Of a DNA stretch of 64,000 bases, positions 38,701 to 60,335 are shown in pieces. Each line of letters opens with the position of its first letter. The stretch's first letter is position 1. The notes under the pieces are model-generated. The model was not told the origin of the DNA. It saw only the letters and a program-made list of their open reading frames with translations, and made no database searches. Made by a program: the position numbers and the translations under genes. Origin of the DNA: Megalobrama amblycephala (lineage: Eukaryota > Chordata > Actinopteri > Cypriniformes > Xenocyprididae). The stretch covers positions 17,073,258 to 17,137,257 of the forward strand of contig NC_063049.1 of the NCBI RefSeq assembly GCF_018812025.1. Direction: 5' to 3'.

Positions 38701-41700
38701 TCACTGGCTTCTGGTAACGTCCGTCTACGTGTTCATGAGAGAGTCGAGTTCCACCAACGTAGGATGTAGGCGTAGCGTAGTAGTAGTAGACACCTCTTGC
38801 GGTTCAATCAAATAGGGCTGGGCAACCAACTCATGCTCTGACATTTCTCTTTAAAAATTATTGTTTTAGACTTCTAATTCATGACCGGCGTTTTGCTTTG
38901 CTCTATCCAATGTGCTTCCGTGTTCGTCAAAGCATCATGCGTCAGGTCAAAGTTCACTCTTTTGCCGGAATCGTCTTGTGTACAGAAGCAAGTGATTCTA
39001 GTTATAAATATGAATATTTTTCTTAAGAAACACATCACTTTGCTTCAGAAGGCCTTTATTAACCCGCTGGAGCCTTATGGATTACTTTTATGATGGATGG
39101 ATGTGCTTTTTTGGGTTTCAAAATATTGGTTACTATTCACTCCCATTATAAAGCTTGGAAGAGCCAGAATATTTTTTAAAATAACTCTGATTGTGTTTGA
39201 CTGAAAGAAGAAAGTCATATTCACCTAGGATGGCTTGAGGGTGGGTAAATTATGGGATAATTTGCATTTAAGGTGAACAATCCCTTTAAATAAAATGTGT
39301 TATCATGCTCATATTGACTTTGTCAAAGTTAGATGCAGTCTAAATAAAATCTGCTCTGTCCAAATACTCAAAATAGGCTATCGGTGAGTTTTTATTTTGG
39401 GTAAATAAAACCTTTCCAAGTGTCTAGGCAGCATATATTTCGCTTCCTGCTGAGGGGTGTGTTATACAGTAGCAGTGCACTTTGTATCTGACCAGCTAGT
39501 GCATTTAAAAGTAGTTGTAGATATTTAATAAAAATAAAATAAGTTAAATACGAATATTTCACAAGCCATTTATTCTTAAGCAGTAAGAATTTTGTCAAGA
39601 ATTTGCATTTCATCCAAAGTGACATACAGTACTCTAATTGCATGGACCTCTCTCTGGAGCAGCCTAAGATTAAGTGCACTGCTCACAAGGGAAATGCTGT
39701 GGGATTGTAATTTTCTGGGTCCTGGAAATTTGATGTTAGCAGCCCAGATTCTATTAACCATTGCATTACTATCATCCCTTTTGTTTGTTTATTTATTCAT
39801 ATTATTATTATTTTGTCTAGCATGGTGGTGCTAGCTGGACTTACTGAAGTTTATTGCAATGTAAGGGCAATGTGTTCATGTTGGATAAATGACATTGCGT
39901 AACTGAGGAATTCTGATAACATTGTACAATGATATACAAAGGTTATCTACTGTAATGGCTCTATGGTGCTGTTAAAGCATTTCAGTGTGATTTAATACCA
40001 CACAATATTTTATGTTCAGTGATTTAGGGTGCAAAAGGTAAAAGAAAGCATTTTAACAAAATAATTAACTTTTTTTTTTCTTTTTTTTTTTTTTTTTAAA
40101 TAAGTCAAGTCACCTTTATTTATATAGTGCTTAACACAATATAGATTGTTTCAAAGCAGCTAAATAATGATTCAGTGATGCAAACAGAATTCAATTCTGC
40201 TGCAAAGCAGCTCTGAAAAGACTATAGAAAAGAGTCATTATTCAGTTGAAATCAGTTCATTGTTGAGCCAGACAAAATTGCCTGGAGATTAAGGCAGGTG
40301 GCGTTAGCTTTTTATGCAACCGACCCCAGTTCAAATCTCCCTTTTTGAAATCACTCTTCTCCCTTTTCGCAATAAGGCAGTAATGTCCCAATATGGCAGT
40401 ATCCATTTATGGTTTTAATGAATACAATCATATACACTGACTATGTTGTTCTTAATGCATACTGTTTTTTAATGGACTACTACAATACACTGAGGTGCAA
40501 ACATCTTCCACTATTAACACTAAGTATACTGTATGTATAGCATCTAACAACTATTTACACTTAGTGCAGAGAAAATACTATTTTCACTTTGTGTAAATAG
40601 CATCTATCTCTATTTTCAGTTAGTGTACACAGCATTTAACGATGGTGTAACTAGCCGCTGCCTAATTAAATTGATTAAATTCATATATTTTATTTACTAG
40701 AACTAATAAATTAATCCCAATACTAATAACAGACTTTCTGAAAAGATAAAGTGAGAAATAGAAAAAAATATTGTTTCTTATGTTTATATGTTTCAGTGTT
40801 TGATTCATGATTCATGATTCATTCACATATTTTTTTTTTTATCTTAGGTCATTTCATTGGAGAAATAGACAAAGGAAGCCCTGCGGAGAGAGCAGGACTG
40901 AAGGAAATGGACCGACTAGTGGCTGTGAATGGAGAGGAAATCGATAACTGCACACATGAGCAGGTGGTGGACAAAATAAGTAAAGAAGGAAACAAGTGCT
41001 GCCTCCTGGTGCTGGATGCTGAAACCGAGAAAATGTACAAATTGGTGAGTCTCTAACATAGCTGCAATGCAACATTAAAGATTTATTTGAAGAGCACACT
41101 GGTGACTGTATACTTAAAATTAAAAATTGGGTAACACTTCTACTAACTGTAAGTGACTTCTAGAATGTCTAAAGTGGACCATCGAAACATGCAACCAAAA
41201 ATGAAAATCTTAAATTTTCCACTTGCATTTGTGTTATATGATACATTACATTCTACATTAAATTATTGAATAATACTGTATTATCAAGGGTGGTGCTTCT
41301 CCACTTCTGTACTGGGAGGAAATGAGAGGATCCCCTCCCAGCTATCCTGAGCACGAACCTGCTCCAGCAGTGCCCGTGCCTGTCCCAGCTGTACCTGCTC
41401 CAGCAGAAGTGGACCACAAACCCAAACTGTGCCGGCTGGAAAAGACCTCTGCTGGATATGGTTTCCATCTCAATGGCATCCAGGGAGTTAACGGACAGTA
41501 CATCAAGGAGGTCTGAGAAATGACCTACACTGATATTTTTAGAAAGCTTGTCTAGATGTAATTGTATAGGTTCGTTGTTTCAATTGGTTCAGAGGGGATT
41601 ATTCACCCAAAAAAATGTCTCTCATCATTTGCTCACCCTCATGACATTTCAAACTCGTATGACTTACTTTCTTCAGCTGAACCCAATAGGAGAATTTTTG

Positions 41701-43966
41701 AAGAATATCCCAGCTGTTCTTGTCCATTTACTGCAAGTGAATGGGGATTGGTGTCTGTCAAGCTCCAAAATATCAGAAAAGCACTATAAATCATCATAAA
41801 AGTATCATAAGTGTTGTCCACAAACCATATAATCCAATTGCCGTACACTCAAAATCTGTCTTTTTCCGTGTTTAAGTGCTATAATCGGGTCCCCGGTGCA
41901 TCTACCAACCCAGAAAATGTGAAAAGGACAACCCAGTAACTTTGTTTTGGCAAGCCTTTCCCTGCAAGCATGTGAAAAAACGAGCCACTCAGATTTTGCT
42001 CCCCTTGTGACGTAGGAAGGGGATCTTATTATAATATTACCGCCGCTTAATCAGCACATTTTCACCCGCGGCGCTGTCATTTTGTTTTCGCAAGCGAAAA
42101 CAGTTGTACCAGTTCTAATGCCATGGCAAAAGTTCGAGCAAAGAATGCTAACTGTTCTGTCATTGGCTGCACAGACGAGCACAGAGCACTATTTAGAGTC
42201 TCGTTAGCTTGGATAGCCTGCAAGTTGACCCTGGCAAGCTTGATTGCGAAAAAAAGGAGCGTTTCTGTCCGAGTGATATTTTGGAAAAAATATCAGACCA
42301 TTCACAGCATTTGATAGCAATCATAAACGTTAGCCTGGTGTGTATTGCTCTGTTTAGCAAACAGGTACACTATGTATAGTGGCCGTTTTGCATACGGAAG
42401 ATTAACATGACGGCACATGCTAGTCGATGAGTTGAATCAACTCCACAGCAACTGCATAAATTTATCCTCTAATCATTCAAAAAAATGTCCAGTTGCATTC
42501 TGAAAGTCTCTCCATCAGTGTCCGACTGAACAATGTAAGGCTGAACACTGTTACTGACAATCGTCATTTTGGCTGCGTGAGATTCTCCGGCTTTGTTGTT
42601 GTTGAGCAACCAAAGCGCGAGCTGTTAAAGCTACGCCCTTTTTTGGAAAGCGGGCAGGGAGCAGCAGCTCATTTGTATTTAAAGGGACAGACCAACCCGA
42701 TCTCACGGCAATTCGTACGTATTTCAAATTCGTACGTATACAAATTAGTGCATTTCTTGCAAAATCCTACATATTTTACGAGTTGCCAAATTCGTATGAA
42801 TGACCTACCCCTAATCCCGCCCCTAAACCTACTCGACACTGAGGTTTAGACAAATCATATTAATTTGTATGAGTGAGGTCATACGAATTCGTACAAATTA
42901 GTCACCTTGTAAAATACGTATGAATTGGTCGTGAGATAGCGTTGGACACACAAAAATGGCATGTTTTTGCTCTCATACAAATAGGCGCAAATTTGACAAG
43001 CTATAATAAATGATCTGTGGGGTATTTTTAGTTGAAACTTCACAAATCTGAAATTTTGACTGCAATTTAATTTGTTATTCACACATATATATGAGATATA
43101 TTTTTTAAAAGAAATATTCTTCACAAAAAATATTCTTCACAAACATCCTTCAGATATAGAACATAAGGATGAGTAACTGTTTTTCATTTAGAGCGAATTA
43201 ATTAATCCTTTAATGTATTTTCTGTCAGGTGGTGAAAGGTGGAGCAGCAGACAAAGCTGGACTGGAGGACGATGACATTGTTGTGGAGGTGAACGGTGTG
43301 AACGTGGAAACCAGCACACATGAGGAGGCCGTTAACCTCATCCGCAAGAGCGGGGACACGCTGGTCCTCTTAGTGGCTGAGAGGACAGCCTATGACCACC
43401 TGAAAGCACGAGGGATCGCCATCACCCCTCAGCTGCTGAATGCTAATGCTCCCTCCACTAATGTCCCAGCACCAGCTTATGAACAAGAGGATGAGAGGAA
43501 AGACACAGAAAGTGACAGTGAAAGACCAGCCACTCCACCAGCTCAAACCCGTTCAAGGGTCAGTACCGCTTTTCAACGTTTCCCATTCTCAGCAAACAGA
43601 AAAATAATACAAATAAAAAAAGAAGTCCACTTTAGTATAGGGAACACATATACTTTTCCCTCAATAAACTCCTAATTTACAACTTGTTAATAGTTAGTAA
43701 GGTAGTTGCTAAGTTTAGGTATTGCGTAAGATTTGACCACAAACTTTTGAATAGTATATATTGAGATTTCATTTGCTTTGTCATCCTCTAAACCTGAGGT
43801 ATATCCATATAGGTATAACTATGCCTTTAAAGATACAAGCCATGACTAAATCCTGAAAGAGATACTAACGCCAGCATCTATCTTTTCACCCTAGGCTTCT
43901 TCTTCATCATCCTCATCATCATCATCATCTTCCTCACCATCAAATAGTGAGGACGAAAGACTCTGA
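35741..43966 (+). CDS. pdzk1: PDZ domain-containing protein 1 (NHERF3), nine coding exons
   Basis: Coding exons, all with AG/GT borders and matching phases: 35741-35947, 36064-36292, 36874-37010, 37804-37999, 40848-41044, 41289-41510, 43229-43558, 43895-43966. This makes eight blocks after the start exon's short 5' leader (35735-35740); total 1590 bp, 529 residues, close to human PDZK1 (519). Four PDZ domains carry the carboxylate-binding loop GYGF at residues 18-21, GFGF at 136-139, GYGF at 244-247 and GYGF at 378-381. A Pro/Ala-rich linker (about 344-361) precedes PDZ4. The tail is acidic and serine-rich, ending SNSEDERL. Family role: a cytosolic scaffold under apical membranes that binds C-termini of transporters and SR-B1. 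Each PDZ domain is split by introns. The donor after 41510 (GAG|GTCTGA) is weak. Identity is confident; the non-coding first exon is not established. Confidence 0.95.
36400..36517. mobile_element. MITE fragment in a pdzk1 intron
   Basis: GAACC(C)TTTTCCACTG, GAACCTTCTATGCAATGGAAAG and ATGCCAATAAAAAACTTTATTTTTAAGAGTGTA match a more complete copy at 57600-57830. It is non-coding and lies in the intron after the second coding exon. Confidence 0.5.
37132..37320. mobile_element. TTAA-flanked foldback MITE in a pdzk1 intron
   Basis: TTAA (37128-37131) and TTAA (37321-37324) enclose a roughly palindromic 189 bp with TTCTGTCATAATTTACTCACCCTCATG and the inverse GGTGACTAAATGATGACAGAATTTTCATT. It belongs to the AGGGATAGTTCACCC family. 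Confidence 0.7.
38065..39285. mobile_element. 1.2 kb palindromic TTAA-flanked MITE in pdzk1 intron 4, with nested MITE
   Basis: TTAA (38061-38064) and TTAA (39286-39289) bound inverted arms. Left: AAGGGTTAGTTCGCCCAAAAAT, CTTTATAATGGGAGTGAA, AAAAAAGCACATCCATCC. Right, in inverse: GGATGGATGTGCTTTTTTGG, TTCACTCCCATTATAAAG, GGTGAACAATCCCTT. The left arm is interrupted by a smaller element at 38270-38610. Confidence 0.75.
38270..38610. mobile_element. Nested MITE with TGTGACCCTGGACCACAAAACC-type termini
   Basis: TATGTAACCCTGGTCCACAAAACC at the left and the inverse GGTTTTGTGGTCCAGGGTCACATA at the right bound 340 bp of AT-rich non-coding DNA. It is inside the left arm of the larger palindromic element, so it inserted later. 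Confidence 0.85.
40103..40265 (+). repeat. Cyprinid interspersed repeat (CACCTTTATTTATATAGTGC)
   Basis: AAGTCAAGTCACCTTTATTTATATAGTGCTT followed by ATTGTTTCAAAGCAGCTAAAT is a common carp and zebrafish repeat start, here in a pdzk1 intron after a T run. Its ends are approximate. Confidence 0.5.
41590..42690. mobile_element. Unresolved repeat cluster in pdzk1 intron 6
   Basis: It begins with a diverged copy of the TTCACCCAAAAA..CTCACCCTCATGA family. It continues with GC-richer sequence (CACCCGCGGCGCTGTC, GTGACGTAGGAAGGGG) unlike the flanking intron, probably a longer member of a composite family. I cannot define both ends. Open frames at 41548-42849 are not exons. Confidence 0.4.
42700..42943. 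mobile_element. Foldback MITE (TCTCACGNCAATTCGTACGTATTT)
   Basis: CGATCTCACGGCAATTCGTACGTATTT and the inverse AAATACGTATGAATTGGTCGTGAGATAGCG face each other. Further pairs include ATTCGTATGAATGACCTA and GAGGTCATACGAATTCG. It lies in the last large pdzk1 intron. Confidence 0.75.
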
Positions 43967-44005
43967 GCACACCACACTTTCCTGTACCAACAGATACCTT
44001 CAATA

Positions 44006-44193
44006 GTAACACTTTATTTTAGTGTCCTTGTTACACCTTACATGTACTTTCCATATAGTAATAACAGTAAATTAAGCACAATTACATGCAACTAACCCTA
44101 AACCAAGCCCTAACCCTAAAGTAAGTACATCTTGATAATTAATATTATTCAGTATAATTACACTGTAACAAGGACACCTTAAAATAAAGTTTA
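44006..44193. mobile_element. Foldback MITE in the pdzk1 3' UTR
   Basis: TAACACTTTATTTTAGTGTCCTTGTTACA and the inverse TGTAACAAGGACACCTTAAAATAAAGTTT bound the 188 bp. It begins 40 bp after the stop codon and ends before the polyadenylation signal, so it should be part of the mature mRNA and could form a hairpin. Confidence 0.75.
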
Positions 44194-44537
44194 ACCCTTT
44201 CAATACTGTGATTTAGTGACAGGTCGATGCACTTACCTGATCAACTACTGCACAATCTATTAAGAGAGGAAATGCCCGTTTGAAAAAGAGACTGTAATTG
44301 TCAAGTATTTTCAATGTGAATTTACATAGCTACACTTAGTAAGGATATCAAATGTAACTATTTCTGTACTGCTTTCTTTGGGATCTACAACAACGACAAT
44401 CTATTTAAACTTGCATTATTATACTTTTGATGCATGAAATATTAAATTACAAGCAGTTACAGACTTTCAGATAATGCATAGGCCTACTTCTTGATGTGTA
44501 ATTTATTCTATGTCATTTTTCTGATGAATGCCTTTTG

Positions 44538-44543
44538 AATAAA
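44538..44543 (+). terminator. pdzk1: Likely polyadenylation signal of pdzk1
   Basis: AATAAA in TTTTGAATAAAACC lies 572 bp after the stop codon, in an AT-rich 3' UTR, and is followed by T-rich sequence (CTCTTTTTTG). An AATAAA-type motif inside the MITE at 44184 is an alternative. Confidence 0.5.
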
Positions 44544-44549
44544 ACCTGC

Positions 44550-45080
44550 TCTTTTTTGATGAGACGTCAAATCGAATTCTGTGTAAACCATTCTTATCAT
44601 TTTAAAGCAAATTCTTGTTGGCATCGCTGCTCTTCGTGTACCAATAACACAGTGTTATTTGACCATGTTTTATGTAAATTACACAGTGAGTTTCAGAGAG
44701 AGGTCTACACAATAATTAAAGTTGGCATGTAACTGAAGATGCAATAGTATTTTATTCCATATTGTGACGTATATCTGAGTGAAACATTGGACTTGATTTT
44801 ATCCATGGGGAATTGATTGGATGGTCATGGTTTGAAATTTCTGTGATGTCATGTGAGTGACAGGTTGTCCCACCCTCGTGCCAGTAAATGTCATCAGAGA
44901 CAAGAAGAGATGTTTATGCAAGAGGGAGATATTTTGATTATGAGGGTACATGACTTGGGCTTCACTATTTTCTCCATGATCAAATATTTTAATTGTGTCC
45001 GCCGTAACAAAGTTTATACTCGTTTTTGCTTTTGTCTGTCTTTCTGTCTTCATGGGGTGAACACAGCATGTGTTTCATTG
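44550..45080. other. Intergenic DNA between pdzk1 and gpr89
   Basis: No gene or bounded repeat is recognised. Confidence 0.4.
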
Positions 45081-45111
45081 GCTGTGTCTGAAATCACATA
45101 TTTCCCTACTA

Positions 45112-45287
45112 CAGGGGTGCCCAATCCTTTTCCTGGAGATCTAACTTCACGCAAAGTTTAGCTCCAACCCTGATCAAACACCTGAACCAGCTAAATAAGC
45201 ACTTATTAGAGGCAGGTGTGTTGGAGCAGGATTGGATCTGAACTCTGCTGGTAGGTAGATCTCCAGGAGCAGAATTAGACACTCCTG
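45112..45287. mobile_element. Short hAT MITE inserted in an older repeat
   Basis: The termini CAGGGGTGCCCAA and ACACTCCTG, with inner TTTCCTGGAGATCTA and TAGATCTCCAGGA arms, are flanked by CCCTACTA (45104-45111) and CCCTACTG (45288-45295), an 8-bp duplication with one mismatch. The host sequence continues across the gap (TTTCCCTACTA then TATAGTAGGCGAAAAACAGTATG), so the host is an older repeat at about 45085-45780. Confidence 0.8.
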
Positions 45288-45295
45288 CCCTACTG

Positions 45296-46617
45296 TATAG
45301 TAGGCGAAAAACAGTATGTGACAAAAGAAGTATGTCCGAATTATTAAAGTAACCGAATGACCTACTACTTCGGGCGAGATTCTTAAGTGTGCATACGATG
45401 GGCACTTTACTATCCCATGAGGCCACGGAAGGGGATTTGTGAATGGCAGTGAAGCAGCGCAGCTGATGCAGGCAGGTCACATGATAACGACATGTTAAAT
45501 TTAGTACGTCCAGATTATACTCACACTAAACATTTTCATATTATATAGAACATACATTTTTAGCACTTACAAAGTAAGTACTTATTCAAAATAAGTAACT
45601 ACACAAGAGAGTAAGTGATTTTGGATGCAACAACAACTGTCCAATTTTCGCTCTTCACGTCACCAAACAACACTACGCTACTAGCGTATCTACAGAGGCT
45701 GCAGCCAATAAGCGTGAGGAATCTCTGAGACATTTAGTGGAACATCACGGGTCACATCATTTCAAAATGGTGAAATAGGGGAGAGACCTTTAACATGCAT
45801 ATTCAAAACACTTTTTATAAAAATGAGTTCAGCCTTCAGCTCATATGAGTGCACATCATTCAGATGGCTCTTCACAAAAACACTACTTCTTTTTTTTTAT
45901 ATATATATATTTATGGGCTTTTTGTGCCTTTATTTGGAGAGGACAGTAGAGAGCAGACAGGAAAGCACTGGGCAGAGGGGGTGGGGGGGGGGCTTAAAAA
46001 AGCCTTTTAATTGAATTCTGAGCTGACTTCATTTCAGCATAAACCCCAGACAGTTACATCTCTGAAACAGCATTTTTAGTAAATCAAAAGCACCCGTCCA
46101 TTTAACACAAAGGAATAACACAATAGCCTAAACTAAGTCATGTATTTCGGCATGATTTCAGATTATGACTCTCATTTACTCGATACGGTATCAACATGTG
46201 AATCACTACAGTTCATAATGTCCCTGGACAAGACATGGATTGATAGTAACGATTAACAGGCCTGTAAGAAAAACAAGAGTCCAACAGTCCACTGTAACAT
46301 CTCTGGGTGTAGCTGAGATATACAGTATGTGTTGTCTATTAATGATAAAAGATGGCTCAAGTCTGATTTTGTGCTAAACAAACTAGTAAGAGGGGTTAGT
46401 TTGTTCTTCTACCGTGGAAAACACAATAACACCTGGTATGGGAAATTATATGCTCTTTATAAAAAAAATGACACCTATATTGTATATGATTTTGTTCCCT
46501 CCAATAATAAGTCTATTCAAATGATACAGTGAACCAGCATCACTGTCTTTGAACCCAAAGTCAAATAAACACCGTCTTTGGGACTCTCCTGATTCAGGAA
46601 ATACAGACCCAATAATG
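45296..46617. other. Intergenic DNA with repeat fragments
   Basis: The rest of the host repeat runs to about 45780. A segment at 45905-45990 (TTTATTTGGAGAGGACAGTAGAGAGCAGACAGGAAAGC, then a G run) resembles a fragment of another fish repeat. No gene is seen. Confidence 0.4.
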
Positions 46618-46623
46618 TTTATT
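46618..46623 (-). terminator. gpr89: Likely polyadenylation signal of gpr89
   Basis: TTTATT on the plus strand is AATAAA on the minus strand, about 100 bp after the gpr89 stop codon. This implies a very short 3' UTR. Confidence 0.45.
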
Positions 46624-46725
46624 ACAGGATAGTGGCATGAACGTCCTTCTAAAAGGAGAGACAAAAAAGGCACGCTTCAGTGCTGTGCATCTCTCTCTCT
46701 CTCTCTGATGAGGTCACTTGTAAGG

Positions 46726-56586
<9,861 letters not shown>

Positions 56587-56743
56587 TTTAATAATGTATT
56601 AGTAAATGTTGAAATTAACATTAACTAAGATTAATAAATGCTTTATAAGTATTGTTGATTCTTAGTGCATGTTAACTAATGTTAACTAATGATATTTTAT
56701 TGTAAAGTGTTATAGGTAGGGCCCACTATATCCTTTTTTTACC

Positions 56744-56747
<4 letters not shown>

Positions 56748-56807
<60 letters not shown>
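56748..56807. repeat. (GA)n microsatellite
   Basis: About 29 GA units. Confidence 0.95.
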
Positions 56808-56809
<2 letters not shown>

Positions 56810-57109
56810 ATGCTGCTCTGGTGTGTGATTGAGGCCAGGGCTGGGTGTTTCATTATTAAGATGGAAAGTCTCATCAGACTGAAGCGACATATGGAACAGA
56901 GAACATGGGAGTCTTGGCTAAATCACATCCTGTGAAAGCTGTCACCACACAGCAGTCCCAATGGCCCATTCAGGCTGTGGTGTCATTTTCATAACATGTA
57001 AATATCAAAACTTCACTTACATCATTTGAAGTTCCTTTTCATTATTAATTTGTTAAATGTCAAAATTAAATTACATTTTATTTTGCATATTGTCTGACTT
57101 TTATGGTAG

Positions 57110-57415
57110 CTAATAGGACCAATTAGGTGAATGTGATTTCACCAAGTAAGACATGTTCCTGGATTGACATCTTTGTTGATCCTGGAACAACATTCCAATC
57201 AACCAATCAGATTTGAGGGACATGTTTACCGTTTATGTCAAGTTTAGGCTTACAACCAGGGTTAGGTGCTTCTACATCAATGTTATTCACCTATCTTTCC
57301 CCTCTGATTTTAGGGATAAATTATGGGTAGGGTTATGTTTACGGGTTGGAATAGGGTTAAGACTAAATTTTCGGTCTTACTTGGCAAAATCACAATTATG
57401 CATTTCACCCACAAA
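57110..57415. mobile_element. Probable foldback MITE
   Basis: AATGTGATTTCACCAAGTAAGAC at the left is matched by GTCTTACTTGGCAAAATCACAATT at the right in inverted orientation. The interior contains GGGTTAGG and GGGTTAAGA words. The open frame at 57213-57536 is attributed to it. Confidence 0.55.
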
Positions 57416-57599
57416 AAAAAAAATGAAAACATTGCAAATAGGATCATGTTATAAAAAAAAAACGGTGATCAAAACTTTATATTTTTGGGATTCAGAATTC
57501 TTATGTCTCCTCAAGAGTTTCAGAAGAGATCTATAAGGTTTCTCAAATACATAAAGTCTGCATTGAAAAGTCAGATATTTCACTATGAACTCAAATGTT

Positions 57600-57830
57600 T
57601 CTCACCAAACTCTTCAAAAAAATAGGTTCCAAAAGGGGTTTTTCACAGCGATACCATAGAAGAACCATTTTGGGTTCCACAAAGAACCTTTTTCAGATTT
57701 TATTTCTTAGTGTGAAGAACATTTTAATAATCTAAAGATTTTTCCTCTGTAGAACCTTTTGTGCAATGGAAAGCGTCGATGTATATTAATGGAACCATGC
57801 CAATAAAAAAATTTTGAGAGCATATGCTAT
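57600..57830. mobile_element. MITE with GGTTCC and GAACC motifs
   Basis: ATAGGTTCCAAAAGGGGTTTTTCACAG, GAAGAACCATTTTGGGTTCC, AAAGAACCTTTTTCAG and TAGAACCTTTTGTGCAATGGAAAG are typical of a fish MITE. A fragment is in pdzk1 at 36400-36517. Confidence 0.55.
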
Positions 57831-59210
57831 CCACATTAATATTTTAGCACTTTACTTGTACTGTGTTAACATTCATCAAAAAAAAAAAAAACCTTAGAAG
57901 AAACATCTGAGAAACAGCTGATAGCTACTTGACTAAAACGCATCCTGTGAGCTTCAAAAGACCAATAAACATCTGATTCCTGCAGCAAAACCCGTTGAGA
58001 ACAGCTGCTTTAGCCAACCAACACTCTTCCTTTGCTACAACTTGCCCAAAGAAAATAAGCATTAAGTCAAGACCTCCTACAACACCACAAAAGGCTTGAC
58101 TTCCTCACGGCCTCTGAAGTGCTTCTTGACAGTGCTGAGGTGTGAATTGAAACAGATGCTCAGGTGTCCCACAGCTCTGTCAGCAGACAATTGGAGGTGA
58201 CAGAGAGTTTTCTAATTCATTGGTGTGATTTATTTATATACTGTAGGAGTTCAGGACTGATGTGTGGGGAAGCATCCGCCGTCGAGACTATGAAGCGATG
58301 CAAGAGATAAAGTGTTTCTAATGAGCTTTTGGGACTCTTGGGAAGTAAATATTCTTCGAATGTGAGAAAGGTAAAAAAAAAAAAAAAAAACACATCTCTC
58401 AGGCCTCTTTCAGATCCCAGCTTTCATTTTCATATTTACAAATTTATACAGCAGCACATTGACTGTCTGGAGGTACTTCTTCTTGTTATGCTTTGTATAT
58501 GCTAATTGAGAAAACACTGAACACAACAAAGCATCAAACCCTGCAAACAGTTTTAACATAATCCATTTATAGGCAGTCAAAGAGATTAATTGACTCATAC
58601 TTATTATCAGCATCTGGGTTTTCTGAAAAGTGGCTCACATTTGACCTTTCACTCATTTTCACGCATTCCATATTTTTTTTTTTTTTTTTTTAATTTTTAT
58701 TTTTAAATGGTAAATTTCTTTTCCAGAGGAATCTTTTATCTCTAAAAGGGTTGTGTGTCTTTGTGTGCATATGAGCGAGAGGAAAAGAGAAAGTCTGAAA
58801 GCATGTTTGTGTATGTGTGGGAGGAAACAGCTGTCACACACAATCTGTGTCAGAATCCTCTTCTGTGAGAGCTAAATTAAGCCTGTCCCACATGGGTGCT
58901 CCTTAAAGACACCTCCATAGCAGTGTACACACAGCTCAAACGTCCATTTCATGGTTCAGGGCATCAGTGTCAGCTTTAACCTTCAGCTGTGGTGATTAAT
59001 GTTATAATTCTACACAAATCTGCTCATTTTACAGTTTAAACCTGTGCAAAATACAACCCACACATTTGCACAAATTGTGCACAAATGCATGAAGTGTCAT
59101 TGGCTGAGTCAGTGTTGCTGTGTCTGGCTGTTCGCAATGTGCAAACAAATTTAATGTTGTCTCTGCAAATTAAGCTGTGACTGGAGAAGGTACTTTAACA
59201 TCATAAAATG
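57831..59210. other. Gene-free DNA
   Basis: A runs near 57880 and 58375 and a T run at 58673-58690 are present. No exon-like segment is seen. Confidence 0.4.
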
Positions 59211-60335
59211 TTCTATTCTATTCTATTCTATTCTATTCTATTCTATTCAAGGAACAGTATCTGAAGATGAAATGGATTCATTCTGTTCTATTCAAAGAAG
59301 TATCTGATTTTGAAGAGAATTATTCTATTCTATTCTATTATATTCAATGAACAGTATTCAAGTATCTGATGATGATCAGAAGAATTTGTTCTATTTTATT
59401 CAGTTCTATTCTATAACAGCATCTGATGAAAATAGAAGAATCCACTCTAGTCTATTTTACTTTATTCTATTCTGCTGTATTCTATTCAAAGAACATAATT
59501 TGATGGAAACTATTCTATTCTATTCATGGAAAAGCATTTGTATAAAATCCATTCAGTTATGTTCAACTCTACTCATAAAACGTCTGATGAAATGAGAAGG
59601 ATCTATTCTTTTCTTTTCTTTTCTTTTCTTTTCTTTTCTTTTCTTTTCTTTTCTTTTCTTTTCATGGAACAACATCTATAGAAAAAACCCTTAATTTCTG
59701 TTCTACTCTATTTATAGAACAACATCTGATGAATTAGAGGGTTCTATTCTATTCTATTCTATTCTATTCATGGAACATCTATAGAAAAAAATCTGTTTGG
59801 CCCTATTCATAGAGCATTATCTGATGAAATGAGAAGGATCCATTCTATTCTATTCTATTCTATTCTATTCTATTCTATTCATGGAGCAACATCTATAGAA
59901 AAATCCATTAAATTCTGTTCTAGAATATCATCTGATGAAATTAGAAGGATCTGTTCTATTCTATTCTATTTTTTATTATATTCTGTTCTATACATGGAAC
60001 ATCTATAGAAAAATCCATTCAATTCTGTTCTAGAACATCATCTAATGAATTAGAAGGATGTGTTCTGTTCTATTATTTTCTATTCATGGAAGAACATCTA
60101 TAGAAAAATCCATTAAAGAACATCATCTGATGAAATTAGAAGGATCTGTTCTATTCTATTCTATTCTATTCTATTCTATTCTATTCTATTCTTGGAACAG
60201 CATCTATAGAAAAATCTATTCTACTCTGACCATATTCATAGACCATCATCTGATGAAATAAGAATAACCTTTTCTATTCGATTCTATTCGATTCTATTCT
60301 ATTCTATTCTATTCTATTCTATTCTATTCTATCCT
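59211..60335. repeat. Composite (TTCTA)n minisatellite
   Basis: Blocks of the pentamer ATTCT (4-12 copies each, one block shifted to TTTTC) alternate with a degenerate spacer. The spacer reads like ATGGAACAACATCTATAGAAAAATCCATT, then CTGTTCTA..GAACATCATCTGATGAAAT and AGAAGGATC. About ten to twelve such compound units are visible. The open frames inside are artefacts of the pentamer. Confidence 0.9.

Noticed and set aside
59347..60261. Phe/Tyr/Ser-rich open frames
   Set aside because: They are translations of the TTCTA pentamer array.
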